Assembly: GCF_022568775.1 (NCBI RefSeq)
Contig: NZ_JAKZHW010000001.1
Location: 806,001-870,000 of the forward strand
DNA: 64,000 nucleotides
Direction of reading: 5' to 3'
Source: Sphingomonas telluris
GTDB lineage: Bacteria > Pseudomonadota > Alphaproteobacteria > Sphingomonadales > Sphingomonadaceae
The position numbers were made by a program, and so were the translations under genes. The notes under the pieces were generated by a model that searched no databases, had not been told where the DNA came from, and saw only the letters and a program-made list of their open reading frames with translations. This document shows, one piece after another, positions 38,214-47,500 of this stretch (its first letter is position 1; each line of letters begins with the position of its first letter).

Positions 38214-38635
38214 GAGAGATTCCCGATGCCTTCGCAGCTCAGGTCGAAGGCAGCGAGGCCGGCATCGAGGACCGAAGCAAGCATTGGCATCTCCATAAGC
38301 TCGTCGATTGCCGCGTCGCTGCCGTCCTTGGTGAGATCGCTAGCTTCCTCCATCGCCTCATCCCAGTCGCCGACGTCGTAGGTGCCCTGGCCGACCCAGC
38401 AGAAGGCGAGAACTTCGGCGAGCTGATCCTCGCCGAGATCCTCGAACACGGCGCGAAGCTCTTCTTCCACGCTGTCGTTGATCGAATCATCGAGCACCGA
38501 AAGCGCGCCCTCCTGCTCATCGTCCACGTTGTCGGCTGCTTCGCCGCCATCATAGTCGGTGGGGGTTTGGGCCTCGTACTCGCGCGCCCGGAGGATGATC
38601 CGGCAGAGGGTTTCCAGAGGGGTCAACGGGTCCAT
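38210..38635 (-). CDS. DUF3775 domain-containing acidic protein
   Basis: 141 residues, strongly acidic, mostly helical. MDPLTPLETLCRIILRAREY followed by a variable acidic linker and ELRAVFEDLGEDQLAEVLAFCWVGQGTYDVGDW fits DUF3775, a small alphaproteobacterial family of unknown role. An exact EcfG promoter lies upstream, suggesting stress induction. Confidence 0.8.
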   Translation of the reverse strand: MDPLTPLETLCRIILRAREYEAQTPTDYDGGEAADNVDDEQEGALSVLDDSINDSVEEELRAVFEDLGEDQLAEVLAFCWVGQGTYDVGDWDEAMEEASDLTKDGSDAAIDELMEMPMLASVLDAGLAAFDLSCEGIGNLS

Positions 38636-38661
38636 TCAGCGCTCTCCGATTACTCGGGCTT

Positions 38662-38686
38662 AACGAGAGCAGCCGTAAGCGGTTCC
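38662..38686 (-). promoter_or_regulatory. EcfG-type general stress promoter for the DUF3775 gene
   Basis: Minus strand GGAAC (38686-38682), 16-nt spacer, CGTT (38665-38662), ending 27 nt before the start at 38635. Exact consensus match. Confidence 0.7.
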
Positions 38687-38765
38687 TCGCGTTGACCGGG
38701 TCGGTTCACGCACCTATATGGCCGCGGCTCCTCCGAGCATATCGGGGGAAATCACATTTGCCCGG

Positions 38766-38842
38766 GGCGGAGTAGCTCAGCTGGTTAGAGCAGCGGAATC
38801 ATAATCCGCGTGTCGGGGGTTCAAGTCCCTCCTCCGCTACCA
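38766..38842 (+). tRNA. tRNA-Met(CAU), elongator
   Basis: 77 nt with encoded CCA. Acceptor GGCGGAG/CTCCGCT (first pair G-U), anticodon stem GCGGA/TCCGC and loop ATCATAA, giving CAU. The acceptor and D-arm look like elongator Met rather than initiator; a tRNA-Ile2 with lysidine cannot be fully excluded. Confidence 0.9.
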
Positions 38843-38854
38843 CCCCAAACAGAC

Positions 38855-39358
38855 TTAGCCTTCCAGCCGCCAGGTGATGCGCTGCGTGTAGGTATCCGCG
38901 ACTGGATGACCGCTCTCGTCCCTCGCGGGTTCGAAGCGAGCTCTGTTCGAGAGGATTTCGCAGGTCCTGGAGTCGAGCGCGTCTGAGCCGCTGCTCACGC
39001 TTACTTCACACCGCATAACTCTCCCGCGCTCGTCGACTGCCAATTTAGCGGTGACGGTCCCCTGGTCCTCATTCCGAAGAGCTTCCATTGGATAGTCGTC
39101 TGCGCTGAACAGGGTCGCCAGCGAACCACGTGCAGGCTGGGCTCCGCCGGGACTACCCGCCGAATGCGCAGATTCGGTGGCTAGCTCACCAGATTGCGAG
39201 CTTTGAGGCTCCTCAGGATCACTCGGCCATGTATCGCGCAGTGTCCACGCGACGCTCCCGAGCACGAGGATAGCCGCGAGAACGGGAAAAGGGCTCGTCC
39301 GTCCCGGCTGAACGGGCGAACGAGGATCAGGCCTGCGGCGGCGGCCCGCCCTTGTCAG
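38855..39358 (-). CDS. TonB C-terminal domain protein, likely CTG start
   Basis: The frame holds a short basic cytosolic part (RAGRRRRPDPRSPVQPGR), a membrane helix (FPVLAAILVLGSVAW), a Ser/Gly/Pro linker and a TonB-C-like domain (TVTAKLAVDERGRVMRCEVS to RITWRLEG). The only ATG/GTG/TTG that keeps the domain is GTG 39265, which lies inside the helix. A CTG at 39358 overlaps the upstream stop as CTGA and would keep the full anchor (167 residues). It may energise or link outer-membrane receptors; no exbBD is nearby. Confidence 0.65.
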   Translation of the reverse strand: MTRAGRRRRPDPRSPVQPGRTSPFPVLAAILVLGSVAWTLRDTWPSDPEEPQSSQSGELATESAHSAGSPGGAQPARGSLATLFSADDYPMEALRNEDQGTVTAKLAVDERGRVMRCEVSVSSGSDALDSRTCEILSNRARFEPARDESGHPVADTYTQRITWRLEG

Positions 39359-39660
39359 TCGCGGCGTCTACGGCCGAGAAGGCCAACGAGTCCGACCAAG
39401 CCGATCGCGCCCCACGGGAAGCCACGTTCCCTAGGCGGCGGAGGAGGCGGGGGCGGAGGTGCCGCCGCGGATTCGTCCGGAAGCGGTCCCGGCTCGACGG
39501 CCACGGTGTTCGCGGCCATCGCGGCATTAGCGTCGACCGCTGAAACGTCGTTCGTCGCCGTGACGTTCGCTGCGTCCGTACTTGCGTTGGTATCGTTTTG
39601 CGCGGCTGCTGGCGCTGCAATCAGCGCTGCCGCCAGGATGAAGACTGTCGCATTGCGCAT
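39355..39660 (-). CDS. Small secreted protein with WGxxGxxG-type C-terminal anchor
   Basis: 101 residues from ATG 39660 with GAGGGAGA upstream. A signal peptide (MRNATVFILAAALIAAPAAA) is followed by an Asn/Ala/Thr-rich segment, a run of nine prolines, and the end FPWGAIGLVGLVGLLGRRRRD. That end is the WGxxGxxG-CTERM pattern: motif, hydrophobic helix, Arg cluster, thought to be a protein-sorting signal. No processing enzyme has been assigned to it, as far as I know. Confidence 0.7.
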   Translation of the reverse strand: MRNATVFILAAALIAAPAAAQNDTNASTDAANVTATNDVSAVDANAAMAANTVAVEPGPLPDESAAAPPPPPPPPPRERGFPWGAIGLVGLVGLLGRRRRD

Positions 39661-39685
39661 GTTCAAATCTCCCTCGCCGTCGGCA

Positions 39686-39919
39686 CTATTCGACAGAAGA
39701 CGGGTGGTAGCTGTCCTCGCCATGTTCTTTCTTAAGCCCGAGCAATCCCAGCAGCCCCAAGGCACCGAGTAGGTCAAACCAAGAAATGTCGGGCGGGCCG
39801 CTGCGCAGGCGTTCCTGCGTTTCGGTCCTCACGCCACTCTCATTGGTGTCCTGCGCCTGTGCAGCGGGGCCAGCCAAGGCCGCCGCGACGAGCATGCCGA
39901 GCATCCATCGAATTCGCAT
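39686..39919 (-). CDS. Small secreted protein with WG-like C-terminal anchor, paralogue of the neighbour
   Basis: 77 residues from ATG 39919 with a near-perfect ribosome site (AAGGAGG). The signal peptide ends at GPAAQAQD; a short polar part follows, then WFDLLGALGLLGLLGLKKEH, a degenerate version of the WGxxGxxG helix with Lys instead of Arg, and a 12-residue polar tail. It probably arose with the adjacent 101-residue gene. Confidence 0.65.
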   Translation of the reverse strand: MRIRWMLGMLVAAALAGPAAQAQDTNESGVRTETQERLRSGPPDISWFDLLGALGLLGLLGLKKEHGEDSYHPSSVE

Positions 39920-40004
39920 GGTGCCCTCCTTGATTGCGCCAAGTGATGCGCAACGCGCGCAATACCACCGTATGCGCTCTTGCCCAAGAGTGAGGATTTC
40001 CGCC

Positions 40005-40044
40005 AAAAAAGCAAACGCCCGGACCGCGTGGCGGCCCGGGCGTC
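40005..40044 (-). terminator. Rho-independent terminator of 6S RNA
   Basis: On the minus strand ACGCCCGGG pairs with TCCGGGCGT (about 40043-40015), then TTGC and six T residues (40010-40005). Confidence 0.8.
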
Positions 40045-40153
40045 CTGCGTGACGATTGCTCGTCAGCCCCCTTGGATTTCCTGCCGCGTCAGCCCGGAGG
40101 CATCTCGCGGCAAGCCCCTCGCATCGGCCCCAAGGGGCAGCCCGCTAAGGAGA
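40005..40153 (-). ncRNA. ssrS: 6S RNA, regulator of RNA polymerase
   Basis: The minus strand reads GCGGGCTGCCCCTTGGGGCC near the 5' side, close to GCGGGCCAGTCCCCTGAGCC of E. coli 6S RNA. CCCCTTGG pairs with the later CCAAGGGG, and TTGCCGCG with CGCGGCA further in, giving the long hairpin with an open central bubble typical of 6S. It is preceded by a promoter (40160-40188) and ends in a strong terminator with a T6 run. The 5' end is estimated from the promoter. It binds sigma70-RNA polymerase in stationary phase. It fills most of the 407-nt gap before proS. Confidence 0.8.
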
Positions 40154-40159
40154 AGTTGA

Positions 40160-40188
40160 AGCTAGGCCTGTCCGGCCCGGCTTGTCAC
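40160..40188 (-). promoter_or_regulatory. Promoter of 6S RNA
   Basis: Minus strand GTGACA (40188-40183), 17-nt spacer, CTAGCT (40165-40160): sigma70-like boxes at the right distance for a start near 40153. Confidence 0.5.
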
Positions 40189-40326
40189 GTGATGAAGGTT
40201 AAGGGCGCAGCTTTTCCGCATCTCCTGTGTCGTTAGTGCCACATTGCCACTGAGCGCCACTGCATTGCGCAGAACGGCCGAGCGCCTTAGGGCACCTGCT
40301 CAAGCGTCTTCCCGGAGCGACCAGAA

Positions 40327-41649
40327 TTGCGCGTTTCCCGCTATTTCCTGCCGGTTTTGAAAGAGAGCCCTTCGGACGCGCAAATCGTCAGTCACAAGCT
40401 GATGCTGCGCGCCGGCCTCGTTCGTCAGACTGCAGCGGGTATCTATGCCTGGCTGCCCATCGGCTACCGGGTCCTTCAGAAGATCGAGCAGATCGTTCGC
40501 GAAGAGCAGGACCGCGCCGGCGCCATCGAAATGCTCATGCCCACAATCCAGGCCGCAGACTTGTGGCGCGAGAGCGGCCGTTACGACGCGTACGGGCCCG
40601 AGATGCTGCGTATACGAGATCGCCACGATCGCGAGATGCTCTACGGGCCGACGAACGAGGAAATGCTTACGGCGATCGTTCGCGATGAGCTCAAAAGCTA
40701 TCGCGAGCTTCCGCGCACGCTCTACCACATCCAGTGGAAGTTCCGGGACGAGGTCCGTCCGCGGTTCGGCGTGATGCGCGGCCGCGAGTTCCTGATGAAG
40801 GACGCGTACAGCTTCGACCTTGACGAAGCGGGCGCCCGGCAGAGCTATTACACGCAGCTTCTCGCCTATCTCCGCACCTTCCAGCGCATGGGCATCCAGG
40901 CGGTACCCATGAAGGCGGCGTCGGGTCCGATTGGCGGAGACCTCAGCCACGAGTTCATCGTTCTCGCTCCGACCGGCGAGAGCGAAGTGTTCTACGATGC
41001 GGCCTTCGAGGAGTTCGACTGGCAGCAGTCCGACCTGCAGTACGGCGATGCAGAGGGCCTTCAGAAGCTGTTCGACCAGGTCAGCTCCACCTATTCCGCC
41101 ACGGACGAGACGCATGACGAGTCGCGCTGGGCGACGATCGCGAAGGATCGTCAGCGCACCGGACGCGGAATCGAGGTCGGCCACATCTTCTACTTCGGCG
41201 ACAAATATTCCGCAGCCATGGGCCTCAAGGTCTCCGGGCAGGACGGAAAGCCGGTCACGCCGATGATGGGCAGCTACGGCGTAGGCGTGTCGCGCCTTGT
41301 CGGAGCGATCATCGAGGCGAGCCATGACGATGCGGGCATCATCTGGCCCGAAAGCGTCGCACCGTGGAAGGTTGGCGTGGTCACGATGCGCCAGGACGAC
41401 GATGCCAGCGTCGCCGCCGCCGAGGAGCTGTACGGCAATCTGCAGCTCGCGGGGGTCGAGACCGCCTATGACGACCGCGACGAGCGGGGCGGGGCCAAGC
41501 TCGCGACGATGGACCTCATCGGGCTGCCGTGGCAGGTGATCGTCGGCCCGCGCGGGGTCGCCGGGGGCACGGTGGAACTCAAGCGCCGTTCATCTGGCGA
41601 GCGCCATGAGCTGAGTGTGGAATCCGCGCTGGCAAGGCTCACCGAATGA
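40327..41649 (+). CDS. proS: Prolyl-tRNA synthetase (short form)
   Basis: 440 residues from TTG 40327. Class II motifs: [14 protein letters not shown] and IEMLMPTIQ near motif 1, [20 protein letters not shown] (motif 2) and [15 protein letters not shown] (motif 3), with a C-terminal anticodon-binding domain. The length shows it lacks the large insertion editing domain, as usual in Alphaproteobacteria. Overlaps the following lolC/E gene by 4 nt. Confidence 0.96.
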   Translation: MRVSRYFLPVLKESPSDAQIVSHKLMLRAGLVRQTAAGIYAWLPIGYRVLQKIEQIVREEQDRAGAIEMLMPTIQAADLWRESGRYDAYGPEMLRIRDRHDREMLYGPTNEEMLTAIVRDELKSYRELPRTLYHIQWKFRDEVRPRFGVMRGREFLMKDAYSFDLDEAGARQSYYTQLLAYLRTFQRMGIQAVPMKAASGPIGGDLSHEFIVLAPTGESEVFYDAAFEEFDWQQSDLQYGDAEGLQKLFDQVSSTYSATDETHDESRWATIAKDRQRTGRGIEVGHIFYFGDKYSAAMGLKVSGQDGKPVTPMMGSYGVGVSRLVGAIIEASHDDAGIIWPESVAPWKVGVVTMRQDDDASVAAAEELYGNLQLAGVETAYDDRDERGGAKLATMDLIGLPWQVIVGPRGVAGGTVELKRRSSGERHELSVESALARLTE

Positions 41650-42896
41650 TCCTCAACAGGTACGAGCGCACCGTCGCTCGCCGCTACTTGCTTCCCGGCA
41701 AGGGCGAGGGGTTCATATTCCTCGTCGCGTCGATCAGCCTGTTCGCTGTCGCTCTCGGCGTCGCGGCGCTCATCATCGTGATGAGCGTGATGAACGGCTT
41801 CCGCGCCGAGCTCTTCGACAAGATCGTCGGCCTGAACGGCCATGCGATCGTCCAGGGCTATGACGGCCGTCTGAGCAATTGGCAGCAAATCTCTGATACG
41901 GCGAAGAAATTGCCGGGTGTCACGTCCGCGACGCCACTCATCGAGCAGCCGCTCATGGCCTCAGCCAACGGTCGTGTGGAAGGCGTTATTGTTCGCGGCA
42001 TGCGGCTCGACGACATTCGCCGCAATCCGGTCATCACGGGCAATGTGAAGGCCGGAAGCCTCGCATCGATTACGCCGGGGAGCGGACGCGTGGCCATTGG
42101 ATCGCGGCTTGCGGAGACGCTCGGCGCTTATCCGGGCAGCGAGATCAGCCTGATCAGCCCGGATGGCCGCTCCACCGTCATGGGCACGGTACCGCGCATA
42201 GTGACGTATCAGGTCGGCGCGATCTTCGAGGTGGGCGTCTACGATTACGACAAGGCCTTCGTGCTGATGCCCATGCAGGATGCTCAGACGCTTCTGCTGA
42301 TGGGCGATCAGGTCGGGATGGTTGAAATCCAGACGACGAATCCGGACAAGGTGCGCGACATCCTGGCGCCGCTTCAGCCGCAGCTGCAGGGCAAGGGCAT
42401 CGTCGTCGACTGGCAGCAGATGAACTCGGCGCTGTTCGAAGCCCTGGAGATCGAGCGCGTCGCCATGTTCGTGGTGCTGTCGCTCATCGTCGTTGTGGCG
42501 GTGTTCAACATCCTGTCGTCGCTGATCATGCTTGTCCGGGCCAAGACGAGGGACATTGCGATCCTGCGAACAATGGGCGCGAGCCGGCGGAGCATGATGA
42601 AGGTCTTCGTCACTGTTGGCGTCACCATCGGCTCCCTCGGCATCGTTCTGGGACTGATCCTCGGTTCGATCTTCCTGTTCTTCAGGCAGGGGGTCGTGAA
42701 CTTCGTCCAGCTGATCACCGGGCAGAATTTGTGGGACCCGTCGGTCCGCTTCCTGTCTGAGCTCCCGGCCAAGACGGACCCCGTCGAGGTGACTGCAATC
42801 ATCCTCATCGCGCTGATCCTGTCGTTCCTCGCGACGCTTTACCCCGCGTGGAAGGCTGCCAGCACCGATCCCGTACAGGTGCTCCGTTATGAGTGA
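41646..42896 (+). CDS. lolC: Lipoprotein-releasing ABC transporter permease LolC/LolE
   Basis: 416 residues, four membrane helices with a large periplasmic domain between the first and second; [20 protein letters not shown] and [14 protein letters not shown] are typical. A single permease gene next to lolD suggests a homodimeric LolF-like transporter, common outside Gammaproteobacteria; I use lolC loosely. It extracts lipoproteins from the inner membrane for LolA. Confidence 0.93.
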   Translation: MILNRYERTVARRYLLPGKGEGFIFLVASISLFAVALGVAALIIVMSVMNGFRAELFDKIVGLNGHAIVQGYDGRLSNWQQISDTAKKLPGVTSATPLIEQPLMASANGRVEGVIVRGMRLDDIRRNPVITGNVKAGSLASITPGSGRVAIGSRLAETLGAYPGSEISLISPDGRSTVMGTVPRIVTYQVGAIFEVGVYDYDKAFVLMPMQDAQTLLLMGDQVGMVEIQTTNPDKVRDILAPLQPQLQGKGIVVDWQQMNSALFEALEIERVAMFVVLSLIVVVAVFNILSSLIMLVRAKTRDIAILRTMGASRRSMMKVFVTVGVTIGSLGIVLGLILGSIFLFFRQGVVNFVQLITGQNLWDPSVRFLSELPAKTDPVEVTAIILIALILSFLATLYPAWKAASTDPVQVLRYE

Positions 42897-43563
42897 GGCC
42901 GTCCTTTCGCTCCGCGGCCTCAAGCGGAGCTTCACCCAGGGTGACGTCACCATCGAGGTGCTTCGCGGCATCGATCTCGACGTACAGCCGGGGGAGATCG
43001 TTGCGCTGCTGGGACCTTCCGGCTCAGGAAAGTCGACGCTTCTGCAGGCCGTCGGCTTGCTCGAAGGCGGCTTCCAGGGATCGATCCGCATCCAGGGCAA
43101 GGAAGCCGCGTCGCTTTCGGATGACGCTCGCACGGAGCTTCGGCGCGACGCCTTGGGCTTCGTCTACCAATTCCATCACCTGCTGCCTGAGTTCAACGCA
43201 CGGGAAAATGTCGTGCTTCCGCAGCTCATTCACGGCGCCGTTCCCGATGCCGCTAATACCCGCGCAGAGCAGCTGTTGACTGCATTGGGGCTCTCGGCGC
43301 GTCTAGACCATCGCCCATCGAAACTGTCGGGCGGTGAGCAGCAGCGCGTTGCGGTTGCACGAGCACTTGCGAACAAGCCGCCGCTCGTCCTCGCCGACGA
43401 ACCCACCGGCAACCTCGACGAGACTACGGCCGACACCGTCCTTGCGGAATTCCTCTCGCTCGTTCGCGGCGAGGGGAGCGCGGCGCTCGTCGCCACTCAC
43501 AACGAACGGCTGGCGGCGAAGATGGATCGGGTAGTCCGCCTGCACGAAGGTCTTCTGCAATAG
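42889..43563 (+). CDS. lolD: Lipoprotein-releasing ABC transporter ATPase LolD
   Basis: 224 residues with Walker [10 protein letters not shown], signature [15 protein letters not shown] and Walker [12 protein letters not shown]. Overlaps the permease gene by 8 nt, so they are one unit. Confidence 0.96.
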   Translation: MSEAVLSLRGLKRSFTQGDVTIEVLRGIDLDVQPGEIVALLGPSGSGKSTLLQAVGLLEGGFQGSIRIQGKEAASLSDDARTELRRDALGFVYQFHHLLPEFNARENVVLPQLIHGAVPDAANTRAEQLLTALGLSARLDHRPSKLSGGEQQRVAVARALANKPPLVLADEPTGNLDETTADTVLAEFLSLVRGEGSAALVATHNERLAAKMDRVVRLHEGLLQ

Positions 43564-44507
43564 TGGACCCTCGCGAGCGGACGGACGTTGGCGAACCCGT
43601 GCAACAGCGTCTCAGCCCAACGATGATCGCGGCCATCGCGCTCGGTCTCCTCGTCCTCGTTATTGTAGGCACAATGGTGTTCCGAAGCTCGAGCGGCGAC
43701 GACGATCGCCTGACGGGAGCGCGGACGGCGCAAGGGGAAGATCCCGAAAAGCTCTGCGCCAGCCAGGCAACCTACGACCTGATCAAACGCGAGATCTTCC
43801 GCCGGGCGTCCGCGCTAAGGGGCAGCGATCGGGCGACGTTCGATGCGATTGGCGGCTATTCTTCGATCCGCATCGAAGCGCCGATGATGACCGACGAGAA
43901 TGGCGAGACCGGCGGCGTGACCTGCAGCGGAACGCTTACGGTGGATTTGCCGCCGGGCGTTTCGGTCGTCGGCGGACGGCGTTCCCTCAGCGCCGAGCTG
44001 ACCTATGCGGTCCAGCCGGCGGCTGATGGGACCGGCAACGTGGTGACGCTGACGAATGCCGACGGCATCATCACGCCTCTCGCCACTCTCGCGAAAACGG
44101 CCGCGCCGCCTGCGGACGACGCTGTCCAGAACGGCGTTGCGAATGACGTCGTGACATCGCCCGTCGCGCCGACAGATCCCTTGGCGCCGGCGCCCGAGGT
44201 GGGACAGTCGCCTGCCAACACTGGAACTGCGAACCCAAGCTTCAGCTGCTCCGCCGCGCGATCGTCAGGGGAAGTCGCGGTCTGCAACGATCCCGGCCTC
44301 GCCGCTCTCGATCGCCGCATGGCGAGCCAGTTCAACAGTGCCATGGCGGGTGCAAACCCCCAGCAGCGCGCTGTGCTCTCCCGGACCCGCGACGCTTTCC
44401 TGCGCTATCGCGATCAGTGCCCGAGCAACGACTGCATCGCGCAGACGTATCAGGGCCGTATGCGCGAGATTCGCGACATCATGCGGGGCGACTGGCAGGC
44501 GCGCTAA
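43563..44507 (+). CDS. Single-pass membrane protein with LprI-like (DUF1311) C-terminal domain
   Basis: 314 residues from GTG 43563, touching the lolD stop. A membrane helix at about 20-40 is followed by a domain with two Cys (KLCASQ, VTCSGT), a Pro/Ala-rich linker, and a C-terminal domain: FSCSAARSSGEVAVCNDPGL to CPSNDCIAQTYQGRM, with four Cys spaced as in the LprI/DUF1311 lysozyme-inhibitor-like family. It is probably periplasmic and disulfide-bonded. Its place after lolCD hints at envelope work, but the role is unknown. Confidence 0.75.
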   Translation: MDPRERTDVGEPVQQRLSPTMIAAIALGLLVLVIVGTMVFRSSSGDDDRLTGARTAQGEDPEKLCASQATYDLIKREIFRRASALRGSDRATFDAIGGYSSIRIEAPMMTDENGETGGVTCSGTLTVDLPPGVSVVGGRRSLSAELTYAVQPAADGTGNVVTLTNADGIITPLATLAKTAAPPADDAVQNGVANDVVTSPVAPTDPLAPAPEVGQSPANTGTANPSFSCSAARSSGEVAVCNDPGLAALDRRMASQFNSAMAGANPQQRAVLSRTRDAFLRYRDQCPSNDCIAQTYQGRMREIRDIMRGDWQAR

Positions 44508-44567
44508 GCTGGGGATAAGTCCCCGCAAAATCTTCCATCTGCATGCCCTGCGTCCCATAGTCTCGGT

Positions 44568-47500
44568 GTGACTCAGCCCTACGTACCGCTTCGCGTTTTT
44601 TCCTCCTTCACGATGCTTGAAGGGGCAATGGAGCCCAAGGTGATCGCCGAGCGGGCGGCAAAGCTCGGCTTCCCGGCGGTTGGGCTGACGGACCGTAACG
44701 GCCTGTACGCGGCGATGGCCTTCACCGAGGCGTGCAGCGGTAAGGGCATCCAGCCGATCGTCGGTGCCATGCTCGCTGTCGCGCGCCCTGCGGAACTGGG
44801 CGTTTCCGGCGTCGATTGGGTCGTCCTCCTCGCCAAGGACGAGCAGGGCTATTCGAACCTCTGTCACCTGGTGTCCTCCGCGCACCTCGATCGTCCGGTC
44901 GAACTTGATCCGCACGTGTCGTTTGGCGTGCTCGAGAAGCTGAGCGCAGGCCTGATTGCGCTGACGGCGGGCTCGGAGGGCGCTGTTTGCCGGTTTCTGG
45001 CAGACGGCCAGGCGGACAAGGGGCGTACCTATCTCGAACGGCTCCACGCCATCTTTCAAGACCGCCTCTACGTCGAGATTATCCGGCGTCATGACCCGGT
45101 CGAGGAAGCGTCGGAAGACGCGCTGATCGAACTCGCGCTCGAGCACGACCTGCCGATCGTCGCGACGAACCCGGCGGCCTATGCGGATCCGAGCTTTCAC
45201 GCGGCGCATGACGCCATGCTGTGCATCGCGCAGTCCGCTTATGTCGAAAGCAATGACCGCACGACGTCATCGCCGGAGGCTTGGCTCAAAGACTCGGCAG
45301 CAATTGCGGAGCTTTTCATCGATCTACCCGAAGCTCTGGCCAACACGGCAGTGATTGCGCAGCGCTGTGCAGTCGGGGCACCCAAGCGCAAGCCGATCCT
45401 CCCGCGCTTGTCCGATCATGGCGACGAACAGCTTCGCGCCGATGCATTTGCCGGCCTCGATCAGAGACTTGCAGGACGCAGCGAAGAGGACAAGGCGAAG
45501 TACCGCGAGCGGCTCGAATTCGAGCTCGACGTCATCATCCGCATGGGCTTCGCGGACTACTTCCTGATCGTGGCCGACTTCATCAAATGGGCGAAGGCGC
45601 ACGACATTCCGGTAGGACCGGGCCGCGGCTCGGGCGCGGGCTCGGTTGTTGCCTGGGCGCTGACGATCACGGATCTTGATCCGATCGCACTGAACCTTTT
45701 GTTCGAACGTTTCCTCAATCCCGAACGCGTATCGATGCCGGACTTCGACATCGACTTTTGCGAAACCCGGCGCGACGAGGTCATCTCCTACGTCCAGCAG
45801 AAGTACGGCCGCGACCGGGTCGCGCAGATCATCACCTTCGGGCGCCTGAAGGCTCGCGCCGTCCTCAAGGACACGGGCCGCGTGCTCCAGATGAGCTACG
45901 GCCAGGTCGATCGGCTCGCGAAGATGATCCCGAACCATCCGACGGATCCGTGGACGCTGGAGCGGTCGCTAAACGGGGTTTCCGAGGTCGCGGCGGAGTA
46001 TAAGGGCGAGCCTGACGTCAAGAGGCTATTCGATCTCGCGATGAAGCTGGAGGGCCTGCCCCGTCACGCGTCGACGCACGCTGCGGGCGTGGTAATCGGC
46101 GACCGCCGGCTCGACGATCTCGTCCCGCTCTACCGCGACCCGCGTTCCGACATGCCGGTCACGCAGTTCGACATGAAATATGTCGAGGCGGCGGGGCTGG
46201 TGAAGTTCGACTTCCTCGGCCTGAAGACGCTGTCGGTGCTGCGCGAGGCCAAGAGACTGCTATTGCTGCAGGGCATCGAGGTCGACTTCGCCAAGCTCGA
46301 ATGGGACGACCCAGAGGTCTACGAGTTGCTGCAGCGCGGCGACACCGTTGGCGTGTTCCAGCTGGAATCGGAGGGCATGCGGCGGACGCTCGCCGCCGTT
46401 CGGCCGACCAATTTCGGCGACATCATCGCGCTGGTCTCCCTCTACCGGCCGGGTCCGATGGACAACATTCCGCTGTTCGGAGACCGCAAGAACGGCCGCG
46501 CGCCGATCGAATATCCGCATCCGATGCTCGAAGGCGTGCTCAAGGAGACCTATGGGATCTTTGTCTACCAGGAGCAGGTGATGCAGGCGGCGCAGGTGCT
46601 CGCCGGTTACTCGCTCGGCGAAGCGGACCTTCTGCGCCGCGCCATGGGCAAGAAGATTCAATCGGAGATGGATGCGCAGCGGGCTCGCTTCGTCGAGGGT
46701 TGCAAGGCGCACAGCATCACTCCCGCCAAGGCGTCCGAACTGTTCGACTTGATCGACAAGTTTGCCGGCTATGGCTTCAACAAGAGCCACGCCGCCGCTT
46801 ACGCGCTGGTGGCGTACCACACGGCCTGGCTCAAGGCGCACCACAAGCCGGAATTCTATGCGGCGTCGATGAGCTTCGACATCGCCTTGACGGACAAGCT
46901 CGCGCTGTTCGTCGAGGACATGCGGCGCGGCGAGGTCGAGTGCCTTCCACCCGACGTGAACTCAAGCGAGGCCGCGTTCTCGGTGGAAGACGGCAAGGTC
47001 CGTTACGCGCTTGGCGCGCTTAAAGGCGTGGGCGAGAAGGCGATGGAGGCGTTGGTCGCGGAGCGCGAGGAGAAGGGCCCGTTCAAGTCGCTCGACGACT
47101 TCGCGGATCGAATCGATCCTCGGCTACTGAACCGGCGGCAGATCGAAGGACTCGCCGCAGCCGGCGGCTTCGACGTGCTTGAGCCGCAGCGAGCCGCGGT
47201 GTTCGCATCGGCTGAGACTATTCTGGCGCACGCCGCGAGCGCCGCCGACCAGCGTTCGAGTGGCCAGCACGGCCTGTTCGGCGGGCCGGAGTCTGCAGCG
47301 GCGCCGATCCGGCTCGCCAGGACAGAGGAGTGGAGCCTCGCCCAGCGCATGGCCGCGGAGCGCGATTCGTTCGGTTTCTACTTCTCGGCGCATCCAGTCG
47401 ACGCGCACCGTCACATCCTGGAGGCGAACAAGGCCAAGACCTTCGCGCAGCTCGCCGACATGCCGATGCCGGCAGAGGGCCGGGCAGGGGCGACCATGGC

